64,000 nucleotides of DNA from positions 62,001 to 126,000 of the forward strand of contig NZ_AUHN01000010.1 of NCBI RefSeq assembly GCF_000423205.1, in the 5' to 3' direction. Below are positions 46,778 through 56,533 of the stretch, piece after piece. The notes beneath the pieces are model-generated. The model saw nothing but the letters and a program-made list of their open reading frames with translations, ran no database searches and was not told where the DNA came from. Both the position numbers and the translations under genes were made by a program. This DNA is from Jonesia quinghaiensis DSM 15701 (lineage in GTDB: Bacteria; Actinomycetota; Actinomycetes; Actinomycetales; Cellulomonadaceae). How positions within the stretch are numbered: position 1 is the first letter of the stretch; the number at the start of each line of letters is the position of its first letter.

Positions 46778-48649
46778 CTACTTCTTCCGCGAATCGCCTT
46801 GCTCGGAGGTCAGTGCGGAGATGAAGGCTTCCTTCGGTACTTCAACAGTTCCGATGGTCTTCATGCGCTTCTTTCCCTCTTTTTGCTTCTCCAAGAGCTT
46901 GCGTTTACGAGAGATGTCACCGCCGTAGCACTTCGCCAGCACGTCTTTACGCATGGCTCGAATCGTTTCTCGAGCAATAACACGAGCACCAATCGCAGCT
47001 TGGATGGGCACTTCGTATTGTTGGCGCGGGATGAGTTCCTTAAGTTTTGTACACATCTTCACGCCGTAGGCATAGGCAGCGTCTTTGTGGACAATAGCGC
47101 TGAACGCGTCTACCCGCTCTCCTTGAAGAAGGATGTCAACCTTCACGAGTTCCGCCGATTGGCTGCCTGTCACGTCATAGTCCAGTGAGGCATAACCACG
47201 AGTACGGGACTTCAACGCATCAAAGAAGTCAAAAACGATGTCAGCAAGAGGGAGGATGTAGCGCATTTCAACACGGTCCGCTGACAGGTAGTCCATACCC
47301 TGAAGTTCACCGCGGCGTTCTTGACACAGTTCCATAATCGCGCCGATGTACTCGCTAGGCGCAAGAATGGTCGCTTTTGATACTGGCTCTTGAATGTCTA
47401 GCAGTTTGCCGCCGGGGAACTCCGAGGGGTTCGTTACGTTGATCCATGTTTTGTCTTCCAACTGCACGTCGTAGATGACGTTAGGGGCCGTTGAAATCAG
47501 ATCAAGGTTAAATTCGCGTTCTAGGCGTTCACGAACGATTTCGAGGTGAAGGAGACCGAGGTACCCTACACGGAAGCCGAATCCCAAGGCCACAGAGGTT
47601 TCCGGCTCATAGTTCAACGCGGCATCGTTGAGTTTCAACTTATCCAGTGCGTCACGCAATACTGGGTAATCCGACCCGTCAATGGGATAAAGCCCGGAGA
47701 ACACCATCGGTTTAGGGTCTGAATACCCAGATAGTGCGCTTTCCGCAGGCTTCTTCGCGTTGGTCACTGTGTCACCAACTTTGGATTGGCGCACATCTTT
47801 CACGCCTGTGATGAGGTAACCGACCTCACCAACACCAAGCCCCTTGGTTGGGATAGCTTCAGGTGACGACACACCAATTTCCAACAATTCGTGATGCGCC
47901 TTTGTCGACATCATGACAATGCGCTCGCGTGGGCTGAGGTTGCCGTCCATGACACGCACATAGGTAACTACGCCACGGTACGAGTCGTAAACAGAGTCGA
48001 AGATCATCGCACGTGCTGGTGCCTCGGCGTCACCAACAGGGTTGGGAATGGCCTGAACGATCCGGTCGAGGAGCACCTCAACACCCTCACCAGTTTTCCC
48101 CGACACACGTAAAACGTCATCGGGGTCGGTTCCCACCAAGCCAGCGATCTCTTCGGCAAACTTCTCAGGCTGGGCGGCTGGAAGATCAATTTTATTGAGA
48201 ACTGGAATGATCTCCAGCTCGTTTTCCATTGCGAGGTATAAATTCGCCAACGTTTGGGCTTCGATGCCCTGCGCAGCGTCAACCAACAACACGGCACCTT
48301 CACAGGCCGCAAGAGAGCGAGAAACTTCATACGTGAAGTCAACGTGCCCTGGAGTGTCAATCATATTGAGCGCGTACGGAGTGCCCTCAACTTCCCATGG
48401 CATGCGCACAGCCTGGGACTTGATCGTGATACCGCGTTCACGTTCGATGTCCATACGGTCAAGGTATTGAGCGCGCATTGAGCGCGCATCCACCACACCG
48501 GTCAGTTGGAGCATGCGGTCGGCGAGGGTCGACTTACCGTGGTCGATGTGCGCGATGATACAAAAATTGCGCAACAGTTCAGGGGAGGTCGCCGCGGGCT
48601 GGATGCGAGCTTGGCTGGCTGCCGAAGGGATGGGAGTCACGGGGATCAT
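46778..48649 (-). CDS. lepA: Elongation factor 4, LepA
   Basis: Ribosome-associated GTPase that back-translocates or aids assembly. 623 residues: G1 AHIDHGKS (33-40), G3 DTPGH, G4 NKIDLP near 145, EF-G-like domains, and the C-terminal LepA-specific domain ending in basic residues ([20 protein letters not shown]). ATG at 48649. Divergent from the PemK/MazF-like gene. Confidence 0.95.
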   Translation of the reverse strand: MIPVTPIPSAASQARIQPAATSPELLRNFCIIAHIDHGKSTLADRMLQLTGVVDARSMRAQYLDRMDIERERGITIKSQAVRMPWEVEGTPYALNMIDTPGHVDFTYEVSRSLAACEGAVLLVDAAQGIEAQTLANLYLAMENELEIIPVLNKIDLPAAQPEKFAEEIAGLVGTDPDDVLRVSGKTGEGVEVLLDRIVQAIPNPVGDAEAPARAMIFDSVYDSYRGVVTYVRVMDGNLSPRERIVMMSTKAHHELLEIGVSSPEAIPTKGLGVGEVGYLITGVKDVRQSKVGDTVTNAKKPAESALSGYSDPKPMVFSGLYPIDGSDYPVLRDALDKLKLNDAALNYEPETSVALGFGFRVGYLGLLHLEIVRERLEREFNLDLISTAPNVIYDVQLEDKTWINVTNPSEFPGGKLLDIQEPVSKATILAPSEYIGAIMELCQERRGELQGMDYLSADRVEMRYILPLADIVFDFFDALKSRTRGYASLDYDVTGSQSAELVKVDILLQGERVDAFSAIVHKDAAYAYGVKMCTKLKELIPRQQYEVPIQAAIGARVIARETIRAMRKDVLAKCYGGDISRKRKLLEKQKEGKKRMKTIGTVEVPKEAFISALTSEQGDSRKK

Positions 48650-48736
48650 TCTTCCATGTTTGGCCTGACAAGATGAATCGTGTGGCTATGAAGCAGGCCA
48701 CTTACCATAACTCACCGAGGCCGCTACGGTTCTGCT

Positions 48737-49276
48737 ATGTCTTCTTTCCCCTGGCGACGCATCGGCGCTGCGCTTTTTCGCGCTCTGCGCCCACGCGCAT
48801 CACGACCACCACACACCCCTCAGCCCAATCAACAGTCTCCTCGCCAGTCAACACCGGCGACACTCCCCCACTCTGACGCACCACGAAGGGCCGGCCAATA
48901 CCCCGGCGACTACACAGGCAGCTTTACTGCTACCTACGATCCACACATTGATGGCAACGCTGACCCCGGTGAAATAGTTTGGGCCTGGGTCCCGTTCGAA
49001 GAAGACCACACGCAAGGCAAAGACCGACCTGTACTTCTCGTGGGGCGCGATGATCAGTGGCTCCTTGGGCTCATGCTGAGCTCACGCGACAGAGATCAAC
49101 GTATGGCGTCAAACTGGGTAGAAATTGGCTCAGGTCCTTGGGATTCACAGGGCCGCCCCAGTGAAGTACGAGTAGATCGCATTATCCGCGTCAACCCATC
49201 GTCAGTTCGCCGGGAAGGCGCAGTCCTGCCCCGCGGTCTTTTTGACCAGGTCATCGCAGCGACACGGCGGTTCTAA
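48737..49276 (+). CDS. PemK/MazF-family toxin-like protein, solitary
   Basis: 179 residues: a Pro/Arg/Ser-rich N-terminus (about 1-50), then the MazF-type barrel with DPGEIVWAWVPFEEDHTQ, GKDRPVLLVGRDDQ and an C-terminal DRIIRVNPSSVRREGAVLPR. The GKDRPVL motif is the MazF/PemK signature. The usual small antitoxin gene is not upstream (divergent lepA starts 87 bp away), so this is either orphan or not a toxin at all; such orphans are common in actinobacteria. RNase activity is inferred. Confidence 0.75.
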   Translation: MSSFPWRRIGAALFRALRPRASRPPHTPQPNQQSPRQSTPATLPHSDAPRRAGQYPGDYTGSFTATYDPHIDGNADPGEIVWAWVPFEEDHTQGKDRPVLLVGRDDQWLLGLMLSSRDRDQRMASNWVEIGSGPWDSQGRPSEVRVDRIIRVNPSSVRREGAVLPRGLFDQVIAATRRF

Positions 49277-49513
49277 CTCACACGTCTATGGCCACTGTCC
49301 GTGCGCAAAGTCACGCGAAACATGCCCCTCTATACGCCAGGTCTCCATTGGACTTGGCTGAAATGGTTGGTAGCATTATCAGTTGCATGTCCGTCAAGGT
49401 CGGCGGGCATCGTTCCAGTACCTCACCACGGGTTCCCCACCCCAGTCCCGGTGCTGGAAAAGCCTTCTACGACCTGTCAGCTCACCACAAGGTGAACAAA
49501 AGAAAGTCCTAAC

Positions 49514-49774
49514 GTGGCAAACATCAAGTCCCAGATCAAGCGCATCCGCACCAACGAGAAGGCTCGCCTTCGTAACAAGGCCGTACGGTCCGAGGTTCGG
49601 ACATACGTACGTTCCGTTCGTGACGCTGTTGCTGCTGGCGACAAGGAAGCAGCAACCACTGCTCTCCGTGCCGCTACTCGCAAGCTTGACAAGGCAGTTT
49701 CCAAGGGTGTTCTCCACAAGAACCAGGCAGCGAACCGCAAGTCGGCTCTTGCCCGGGCCGTGGATTCACTCTGA
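49514..49774 (+). CDS. rpsT: 30S ribosomal protein S20
   Basis: 86-residue basic helical protein that binds 16S rRNA. Start [20 protein letters not shown] after the GTG at 49514, end ARAVDSL. The 237 bp between it and the upstream toxin-like gene hold no convincing ORF; they could contain its promoter and 5' leader. GTG is unusual for rpsT but agrees with the family N-terminus. Confidence 0.95.
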   Translation: MANIKSQIKRIRTNEKARLRNKAVRSEVRTYVRSVRDAVAAGDKEAATTALRAATRKLDKAVSKGVLHKNQAANRKSALARAVDSL

Positions 49775-49806
49775 TTCACAGTTCGCTGTGAATGCTTAAC
49801 ACATAA

Positions 49807-49844
49807 CAATGGCGCCGCTCCCGTGTCTCGGGGCAGCGCCATTG
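49807..49844. terminator. Terminator after rpsT
   Basis: Bulged stem caatggcgc(c)gct.ccc / ggggcagcgccattg. The outer nine pairs are perfect. No clear U-tract; the convergent ABC permease gene begins its 3' end about 60 bp on, so it may serve both sides. Confidence 0.6.
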
Positions 49845-49900
49845 GTGTATTACGCGGATGCTTCTCAACGCACATGCAAGTCGGGTGGAGCCGTTTTCAG

Positions 49901-50611
49901 TTAGCGCACTGATGCGCGGCGCAAAGCAAAGTACTGGGCGGCTAAGGCTATCGCTCCCACCAACACTCCGCCCACCACACCACTCACCCATGTTGCATCT
50001 GCGATCCACTCTGGGATCGCTGGTGCAGCTAAAGCCACTCCCGCGACGAGAACAAAAACCAGCACAATCGCTCCAATAATCGGGCCTTTTGATCCAGCTT
50101 TAACAAACAGCGAACCGAAGGCGCCACCTATGCTGAGGGCTACAAAAGTGATTGTTGCTGTCAGCAATCCCACGCGCAGGTAGTTGTCCGTTCCGAAGAT
50201 CGCGACATCAAAAACATACGCTCCAACAAACCATTGGTTTGTTAGTTTTTCGATGCTGCACAAGGTTACGGCAATCAGTCCTGCATAGATGCTCTGCACA
50301 CCGAAATACAGGGCTGTTCCTGCGCTGTACGCCCGGCGGGTGGTGCCCATGGACATTCCGAAAGGGAAGGTCGTCGCGACGGCTTGCACTCCGAGATAGA
50401 CAAAGAAACCGGTGATGCTCCATACGGCACCGCCATTATTACGAAACCCTTGGATGACCTCAGGTGAGTCCATATCCAGCCCGAACCGTGCCATGGCAAT
50501 GGCGACGATCATCGACACAGCAACAACACTGAGGTACACAAAAAATGGAACGCCGAAAACCATTTCGCGTTTGTTGAGGTGTAGGCGGGTTACAGCCAGG
50601 CTGCGGATCAT
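49901..50611 (-). CDS. ABC transporter permease
   Basis: 236-residue membrane protein with six hydrophobic segments, including VPFFVYLSVVAVSMIVAIAM, AVWSITGFFVYLGVQAVAT, YFGVQSIYAGLIAVTL and IIGAIVLVFVLVAGVALAAP. MSMGTTRRAYSAGTALYF resembles ABC-2-type exporter permeases. It follows the ATPase with a 4-bp overlap and, with the GntR-family gene, makes a typical YtrA-type operon. Substrate unknown; drugs, peptides or lipids are all possible. Confidence 0.8.
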   Translation of the reverse strand: MIRSLAVTRLHLNKREMVFGVPFFVYLSVVAVSMIVAIAMARFGLDMDSPEVIQGFRNNGGAVWSITGFFVYLGVQAVATTFPFGMSMGTTRRAYSAGTALYFGVQSIYAGLIAVTLCSIEKLTNQWFVGAYVFDVAIFGTDNYLRVGLLTATITFVALSIGGAFGSLFVKAGSKGPIIGAIVLVFVLVAGVALAAPAIPEWIADATWVSGVVGGVLVGAIALAAQYFALRRASVR

Positions 50612-51480
50612 GATTTCACTCCTTGTTGATTGTCTCCGATAGCTGCCACGAGGTCGTGGAGTGGGAGATCGCGAACATCAAGACCAGCTGGAACAGATGA
50701 TGGCACTGGGCCGGCAAAAGTTGCTGTGGCCAACGAGCCAACAGCCCGTACCGTCATTGCCGCGTTCTCATCTGCCCACGTGCGCACGGTTTCAGCGCGC
50801 CCAGACACTTCATACCCAAGACTTTGTAAGTCATCTGCGGCGGCGTCTAGGTGCACTTTTCCGTGGTGCAGAACGATGACATGGTCAAAGATAGATTGCA
50901 TCTCCCCAACAAGGTGTGTGGACAGAACAATGGTTCGCGGGTGACGTGTGTAGTCCTCAATGAGGACTTCGTAGAACTTGTGCCGCGCTGAGACATCGAG
51001 CCCTAGATACGGTTCATCGAAGATGGTGATGGGTGCGCGTGAAGCCAGCGTCATGGTGATGGCTAGTGCAGAGAGTTGACCTCGTGAAAACTTCTTTGTG
51101 TCCGTTTTGGTTGGTAGCCGGAAGTTCTCTGCTAGTTCCTGTGCATAGTCACTATCCCAGTGGGGGTGGAAGGCTGGAGCGATCCGTAGTGCATGGGTGA
51201 GTTTATAGTCATCGGGGTAGCGCTGGTTGTCGCGGATGAAACACGTCTGCGCAGCAACTGCGGCTGACTCGAAAGGTCGTTTTCCGTGCACTTCCACTCG
51301 GCCGTCAGTGGGCTGGTCGTGCCCGGCAATGAGGGACATGAGGGTTGTTTTTCCGGCTCCGTTGGAACCGAGGAGACCACAGATTTGCCCAGTCTTTATG
51401 GATGTTGTTACCTCGTCAAGAGCGGTGACAGAGCCGAAACGACGTGTTACACCGCTGAGATTGATGGCGTTGTCAGTCAT
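50608..51480 (-). CDS. ABC transporter ATP-binding protein
   Basis: 290 residues. Walker A GSNGAGKT (38-45), a degenerate signature FSRGQ (131-135, normally LSGGQ), Walker B FDEP (154-157) with the D loop GLDVSAR next, and the switch His in STHLVGE. Middle gene of GntR-ATPase-permease; overlaps both neighbours (8 and 4 bp). FSRGQ is common in the YtrB/exporter branch. Confidence 0.88.
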   Translation of the reverse strand: MTDNAINLSGVTRRFGSVTALDEVTTSIKTGQICGLLGSNGAGKTTLMSLIAGHDQPTDGRVEVHGKRPFESAAVAAQTCFIRDNQRYPDDYKLTHALRIAPAFHPHWDSDYAQELAENFRLPTKTDTKKFSRGQLSALAITMTLASRAPITIFDEPYLGLDVSARHKFYEVLIEDYTRHPRTIVLSTHLVGEMQSIFDHVIVLHHGKVHLDAAADDLQSLGYEVSGRAETVRTWADENAAMTVRAVGSLATATFAGPVPSSVPAGLDVRDLPLHDLVAAIGDNQQGVKS

Positions 51481-51835
51481 GTGGGTACTCCTGTGTTATC
51501 AGGGTGATGAGTGCCTCAAGGTCAATACCGAGGGCGTGGGCATCGTGGACAAGCTGCTGGACGTTCGTGGCAATCAATTCGTTCTTTTTCCTGTCATGCA
51601 GCACTCTGCGCGCGCCTGGGGCAACAAACATGCCAATGCCTCGTTTTTTGTACGCGATGCCTTGGTCAACAAGGAGGTTGAGTCCTTTTGCGGCTGTGGC
51701 TGGGTTGATCCGGTAGAACACTGCCAATTCGTTGGTTGACGGCAAGTGGTCTTCTTCGTTGTAGGTTCCACGCACGATGTCGTTCGCGATGGTGTCTGCG
51801 ATTTGCTGGAAGATGGGTTTTGAATCATCGAACAC
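51473..51835 (-). CDS. GntR-family regulator (YtrA type)
   Basis: 120 residues: an N-terminal winged helix (PIFQQIADTIANDIVRGTYN ... LPSTNELAVFYRINPATAAKG) with only a short C-terminal helical tail, as in YtrA repressors of ABC exporters. First gene of the operon it very likely controls; an imperfect palindrome with TTAC-n4-GTAA lies 17-36 bp upstream. The inducer is unknown. Confidence 0.9.
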   Translation of the reverse strand: MFDDSKPIFQQIADTIANDIVRGTYNEEDHLPSTNELAVFYRINPATAAKGLNLLVDQGIAYKKRGIGMFVAPGARRVLHDRKKNELIATNVQQLVHDAHALGIDLEALITLITQEYPHD

Positions 51836-51851
51836 CTCATCACCTCACTGG

Positions 51852-51871
51852 TTCATTACTCATGTAACTAA
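51852..51871. promoter_or_regulatory. Probable GntR operator
   Basis: ttcattac-tcat-gtaactaa: half-sites 6 of 8 complementary with a perfect inner TTAC/GTAA, typical of YtrA-subfamily operators with a short gap. 17 bp from the GntR gene start. Confidence 0.55.
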
Positions 51872-51912
51872 CCTACGAAACTACTGTTGCTTCTGTCAAC
51901 CCCAGAAACACA

Positions 51913-51956
51913 AAAGAGTCCCACCTTTGTCACATCAACAAAGGCAGGACTCTCTT
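51913..51956. terminator. Terminator after holA
   Basis: Stem agagtcc-ca-cctttgt/acaaagg-ca-ggactct, two perfect 7-bp halves around a symmetric ca/ca mismatch, followed on the minus strand by cttttg. It ends the comEA-comEC-holA transcript and separates it from the GntR operon. Confidence 0.85.
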
Positions 51957-51971
51957 CACTAACGAGTCAAG

Positions 51972-52964
51972 TTAGCGCTCTTGGTTCGCGCACTCAGCAA
52001 TCACTCGCACAGCACGTTCAACGGCAAACACCGGGTCTCGGCCGGCACCTTTCACCTGATGATCCGCTTCCGCAACAGCAATGATGGCTTCTGCGAGCGC
52101 ATCGGGTCGCCAGCGCACGAGTTCTTTGCGGGCCCTGTCGATTTGCCATGGTGCCATTGCCGTGTCTTTTGCGGTCCGCCCAGATCGCATTCCTGCGACT
52201 TTGGCTAGTGCTCGCAGTTTCATGGCGAGCGCTGCAACGAGTGGGACAGGATCAGCTCCGGTTGCCAGGGCGTGGCGCAGGAGGGTCATGGCTTCTGCGG
52301 TGTTACCTGCTGCTGCTGCGTCTGCGACTTTGAACCCTGTCGCTTCGACGCGTCCCCCGTAGTAGCGTTCCACGACTGTGTCAGTGATGGTCCCTTGGGT
52401 GTCACTGACGAGTTGTTGGCATGCGGCTGCTAGTTCGCGGGTGTCGGCGCCGAGGGCTCCGACGAGTGCTCGCACAGCGTCGGTCGTTGCTCGTCGCCCT
52501 GCGCGTTGGAATTCTGCTGATGCGAATGACACTTTGTCGGTGTCTTTTTTTAAGGGGTCACATTGCACGGTGGGAACGCCCGCTGCTTTGAGGGCGTCGA
52601 GCATCTTTTTGCCGCGCACACCACCGCGGTGGGCAAGGACGAGCCAGACATCGGATGCTGGTTGTTTGAGGTACTGGGGGATGTCTGCGATGAGGGCGTC
52701 GCTGGTCGCTTCACAGTTATCGATGATGACGAGGCGCGCCTCGTCAAAGAGTGACGGACTAGTGAGGACTTGGAGCATTTGCGCTTGGTAGGTGGCTGCT
52801 GTCAGCGTTGTGCGTTCGACGCCTGGGTCTGCGGCTTGGGCTTTTCGCAGGAGGGTTTCTAGTGCACGGTCAACCAGTAAGCCTTCAGCTCCTTGGACCA
52901 ACACGATGGGCGCAAGGTCAACTGTGTCCCAGGTGGCTGTGGTGCGTGATGTTCTGGTGGCCAT
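51972..52964 (-). CDS. holA: DNA polymerase III subunit delta
   Basis: Clamp-loader delta subunit that opens the beta clamp. 330 residues from the ATG at 52964 (MATRTSRTTATWDTVDLAPI); the longer open frame to 53180 runs into comEC and has no family support. Recognisable: APIVLVQGAEGLLVDRAL near the N-terminus, DVWLVLAHRGGVRGKKMLDA, and the C-terminal collar LRALAKVAGMRSGRTAKD. It is 38 bp from the comEC stop; comEA-comEC-holA is the usual actinobacterial order. Confidence 0.9.
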   Translation of the reverse strand: MATRTSRTTATWDTVDLAPIVLVQGAEGLLVDRALETLLRKAQAADPGVERTTLTAATYQAQMLQVLTSPSLFDEARLVIIDNCEATSDALIADIPQYLKQPASDVWLVLAHRGGVRGKKMLDALKAAGVPTVQCDPLKKDTDKVSFASAEFQRAGRRATTDAVRALVGALGADTRELAAACQQLVSDTQGTITDTVVERYYGGRVEATGFKVADAAAAGNTAEAMTLLRHALATGADPVPLVAALAMKLRALAKVAGMRSGRTAKDTAMAPWQIDRARKELVRWRPDALAEAIIAVAEADHQVKGAGRDPVFAVERAVRVIAECANQER

Positions 52965-53001
52965 ACGGCTAAGCGTGTCATGGTTCTCCCGTTGATTCCA
53001 A

Positions 53002-55536
53002 CTATCTTCCTCCCTGTTGCACCGCGCACCCGTGGACCACCAGCTCGTCGCCCACTGCACTGATCTCAAAGTTGTGGCACGTGTCCGTCCGCAAGGGCAC
53101 TGCGGGTTGGTACATCGCCAAAGCATCTTTGTGGGGGTGTCCATAGGTATTTCCGCGCCCCACCCCAATGAGTACAGCATCTGGGTTAAGCACGTCCGCT
53201 AGTAGTTGACTTTGGCTTGCAGATCCGTGGTGCGACATTTTCACGATGCGTGTAGATGCCTGGCTGATGCGCACGGCCCCCTCGGCGGTCAGAGTGTTGG
53301 CTAGTCGCTCCTGAGCATCGTGTTCTACATCTCCAAGAAACGTCACACCTAGTGTGTGCTCACCACTCGTCAGCGTGAGATGGATGGCTAGTGAGTCATC
53401 ATTCCTGGTGTCTTGGCCTTGTTTGTCTCCCCGCACCACCGAGGGGGTTGTACTGGCCGGTACGGCGGGCCATAACGCGTCGTAGGTCAATGTGTCAGTG
53501 AGCTGCCGTGAAACCCCGGCATAGTCATAGCTGACTTTCGTCTGGTGGAACTGGGCCACCCGAGCCACCTGGTCCACATGCTCACCGGACCACGCACCAT
53601 AACGGTAAGACACAATGAGGTGATCAATAGGCACATGCTGCGCAACCTCTTCAAGCGCTCCCACATGGTCTTCGTGGGCGTGAGACAACACCAACGTAGA
53701 AATGCGGGTAACCCCCAGATCATCAAGACACGACGTCACGGACTGGCCAGGTGGACCCACATCAACCATGACCGTGTGCCCAGTAGAATCTTGAACCAAA
53801 AAAGCATCCCCTTGCCCCACATCGCAGGCGGCAACAACCCAGGCACCGTCAGGAGGATCCAACACTGTAGAAAGCCACGCAGGGCGAACCACGACAATAA
53901 CGATTGCGACAACAAGAACCCCAATCACCCGGATGAGGGCTGTGGAGGGTTTCATGAGTGGGGCTGCGGAACGCGGAGGAAAAACAGGAAAATCCATCAG
54001 CCGAGTCGTTGACACTAACCAGGTGGACCGGGCCCGTTGCCGCAACGACACCAGATGCTGCACCACCCGCCTCCCACCGCCGCTGAGAACCCCCACCACG
54101 ACCACCAAGACGGCCCCCACAGCAACAGCCCCGCCAATGCCCTCAAGCCACGGCACAGTAGCCGAAGGCCACGCCGCAAACGTTTGTGCAACCATCGCGA
54201 TCCACCACGTGGCACCACTGGCAGCATGAAAAAACAGCATCGCTATACCCGGCGCAACCGTCGACAACAGTGTGCCGGCAACAGCACACAGCGTCGCAGG
54301 AGCTAAAGCTAGGGTCGCCACAGCGTTCGCCGGCACGCTGTACAACGACACCGACGGTTCCAACAGAATAAGAATCGGTGTACACGCAATCCAGGCAGCA
54401 AGAGGAACAGCAAGAAACGCAGCCAACCCGTAAGGCATCCAACGCCGTGGACGTTGCGGGCGGTGCAGCCACACCGCCAACGGGCGCGTTCCCACAATGA
54501 GCCCCGCAGTAGCAACAACGGACAACACAAAACCGTAATGTACTGCTAACTGAGGGTCCGCAATCAGCAAAACAATCACCGCCCAGGACAACGCTGTCAT
54601 CCCCTGATGAGGGCGACGCAACAACAACGCCAACACGGTAATACCTGCCATTGCCGCTGCCCGCATCACACTGGGTTGAGGTTGCACAAGCACCACAAAC
54701 ACAACCATGACTAAGCCAGCAAGAAGCCCCCTCAACCACACCGGTGTGCTCCGAAGCACAAGGAGCGCACACGTGAAAATCAGAGCAAAATGCGAACCCG
54801 ACACTGCAGTGATATGAGTTAAGCCCGTCACCTTCATGGCCGCGTCAAGTTCATCAGACATCAACGACGTGTCACCAATCGCAGTGCCTGGCACCAACCC
54901 TCGCGCCTGATCACTCATATCCGCGACCGCCGTCAGCGTCGCCGCCCGCAACGAGTTCGCCCACGCCGCCGTCCCCGAGGGGACCTGAAGAACCTCAACA
55001 CTGTCCGCTTCAAAAAAAGCATGCCGGTGACTTGGCGTGGGCGCCTCACGCACCGTTCCACACACAGACACCACACTGCGAAAATCCAACGGCTCCTGCG
55101 ACAAAACCATCACTGTCACATGCTGAACACTCAGATCGGCGTACCAAACAGGTCGCTGAGGTGTCGACGAAGACGTCGGGCGCGATGATCCCAAAACCAC
55201 ACCCTGCGCGCACACAGAACTCTCCTGCGCAGCAGCGTCATACCACCCCGCCTTCTCCGCGCGATACATCGTGCCCCACGCCGAAGCCAAAACCAGCATC
55301 GTGCACACCGCGGTCACCGCCACACCCACACAGGCAGCCAACACACGGCGAGACACCCGAGGAGAAACACTCCCCCAACGCCGCAGAACACACACCATCA
55401 CCACGGCACAAACCACAGCCACACAGGCAACCACCAGAACCCCCGGCAGCAACACATCACGGTGGTTCAGCGTGATAATCGCTGCGATCCATGGAACACC
55501 CGCTACCGGAACAAGGCGGTAGTCAATAACTTTCAT
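53002..55536 (-). CDS. comEC: ComEC/Rec2-family DNA uptake channel
   Basis: 844-residue membrane protein of the DNA uptake machine. An N-terminal hydrophobic part with an OB-like domain (to about 190), the Competence membrane domain (about 210-480, GLTHITAVSGSHFALIF near 238), and a C-terminal metallo-beta-lactamase-like domain with HAHEDH (619-624). The metal motif is intact, suggesting an active nuclease-like domain. Ends 38 bp before holA. Genes for a type IV-like pilus were not seen in the window, so competence itself is unproven. Confidence 0.93.
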   Translation of the reverse strand: MKVIDYRLVPVAGVPWIAAIITLNHRDVLLPGVLVVACVAVVCAVVMVCVLRRWGSVSPRVSRRVLAACVGVAVTAVCTMLVLASAWGTMYRAEKAGWYDAAAQESSVCAQGVVLGSSRPTSSSTPQRPVWYADLSVQHVTVMVLSQEPLDFRSVVSVCGTVREAPTPSHRHAFFEADSVEVLQVPSGTAAWANSLRAATLTAVADMSDQARGLVPGTAIGDTSLMSDELDAAMKVTGLTHITAVSGSHFALIFTCALLVLRSTPVWLRGLLAGLVMVVFVVLVQPQPSVMRAAAMAGITVLALLLRRPHQGMTALSWAVIVLLIADPQLAVHYGFVLSVVATAGLIVGTRPLAVWLHRPQRPRRWMPYGLAAFLAVPLAAWIACTPILILLEPSVSLYSVPANAVATLALAPATLCAVAGTLLSTVAPGIAMLFFHAASGATWWIAMVAQTFAAWPSATVPWLEGIGGAVAVGAVLVVVVGVLSGGGRRVVQHLVSLRQRARSTWLVSTTRLMDFPVFPPRSAAPLMKPSTALIRVIGVLVVAIVIVVVRPAWLSTVLDPPDGAWVVAACDVGQGDAFLVQDSTGHTVMVDVGPPGQSVTSCLDDLGVTRISTLVLSHAHEDHVGALEEVAQHVPIDHLIVSYRYGAWSGEHVDQVARVAQFHQTKVSYDYAGVSRQLTDTLTYDALWPAVPASTTPSVVRGDKQGQDTRNDDSLAIHLTLTSGEHTLGVTFLGDVEHDAQERLANTLTAEGAVRISQASTRIVKMSHHGSASQSQLLADVLNPDAVLIGVGRGNTYGHPHKDALAMYQPAVPLRTDTCHNFEISAVGDELVVHGCAVQQGGR

Positions 55537-55542
55537 CGCCGG

Positions 55543-56397
55543 TTACGTGGTAATCAAGTCAGCAACATTAGCCATAATCGCTGGCCCTATCCCACTCACC
55601 GCATCCAACCCATCAGGGGAGGTAAACGGACCATGCGCATCACGATGCGCAACAATCCGCCCCGCCAAGGCAGGCCCAATCCCCGGGAGCGCCTGTAACT
55701 CCTGTGCGCTCGCAGTATTGATGTTGATAGGTGCGGTTGGCGCTTGCTCGTTCGTATGTGCCGGTGGGTTTCCTGTTGTTGTGGCGGGCAGTGTTTCACC
55801 AGGTTGTGGAACAAGGATCTGCTCACCATCGGTGAGCGTACGGGCAAGGTTATGCGCCTCGATGTCAGCTTTTTTCGTCACCCCACCGGCAGCCTCAATG
55901 GCATCTGCGACACGGGACTGTTCAGGGAGCGAATATAGGCCGGGCTTCTTGACCTCGCCTGCCACATGAATGACTATTTCCGATGCGGCCCCCACCTCAG
56001 CGTTGCCGCCGCTAGGCACAGTCGCTGGCGCCGTTTCCTGTTGCGCGTCAGGCGCAGCAGCGGGGTCAGCGGCGGGGTCAGCGGCGAAATCCTCTTCTTG
56101 GTTATCTGTGAGGACTGCACCCGTCAAAGGTGTTGTGGCGTCCTGATAGGTGAGGAGTTGGTACCCGAGGAACAACGCGAGCGCCACTGTGATGACGATG
56201 CTTGCCGCACGAGCAGACAGCACCCATCGGTGGGTTCGGCGATGACGGGCTACAAGACCATCGTGTTCAAGTGGATGCCCGTGCGCTGCAGTATAAGCAG
56301 CGAAAACGGACTCACGAGCTGAAGTGAGCGCTGGGCGTGGAAGCGCATCATCATGACTTGTTGCGGGATCAGAATGGGTGTTGTCAGTGGTGGTCAC
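55543..56397 (-). CDS. comEA: ComEA-type helix-hairpin-helix protein
   Basis: Binds incoming DNA and hands it to ComEC. 284 residues: a membrane helix near 70-90 (ARAASIVITVALALFLGYQLL), an acidic Ala/Asp/Pro-rich spacer, an SLBB domain (about 145-195, IHVAGEVKKPGLYSLPEQSR) and a C-terminal helix-hairpin-helix pair (ININTASAQELQALPGIGPA onward). The long linker and the SLBB domain are typical of actinobacterial ComEA. 6 bp upstream of comEC. Confidence 0.92.
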   Translation of the reverse strand: MTTTDNTHSDPATSHDDALPRPALTSARESVFAAYTAAHGHPLEHDGLVARHRRTHRWVLSARAASIVITVALALFLGYQLLTYQDATTPLTGAVLTDNQEEDFAADPAADPAAAPDAQQETAPATVPSGGNAEVGAASEIVIHVAGEVKKPGLYSLPEQSRVADAIEAAGGVTKKADIEAHNLARTLTDGEQILVPQPGETLPATTTGNPPAHTNEQAPTAPININTASAQELQALPGIGPALAGRIVAHRDAHGPFTSPDGLDAVSGIGPAIMANVADLITT

Positions 56398-56533
56398 CCG
56401 TGTGAGGGTACGGATAGGTGCACAGTGGTGCTGTCGCGAAGGCTGTTGTGATCAGCCTAAAGGTGGATAACCCTCAAGCCTTACTCCTGGGGACAACGAG
56501 ACTCCGCGCACTGAGCCAGAGCTTCGTGCGCAA

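Noticed and set aside
49288-49512. Short ORFs in the gap before rpsT
   Set aside because: Overlapping frames with no ribosome site, no family and different reading frames; more likely the rpsT promoter and leader.
54143-54772. Cys-rich ORF on the comEC region
   Set aside because: An alternate-frame shadow of comEC; cysteine richness comes from the codon pattern of the hydrophobic frame.
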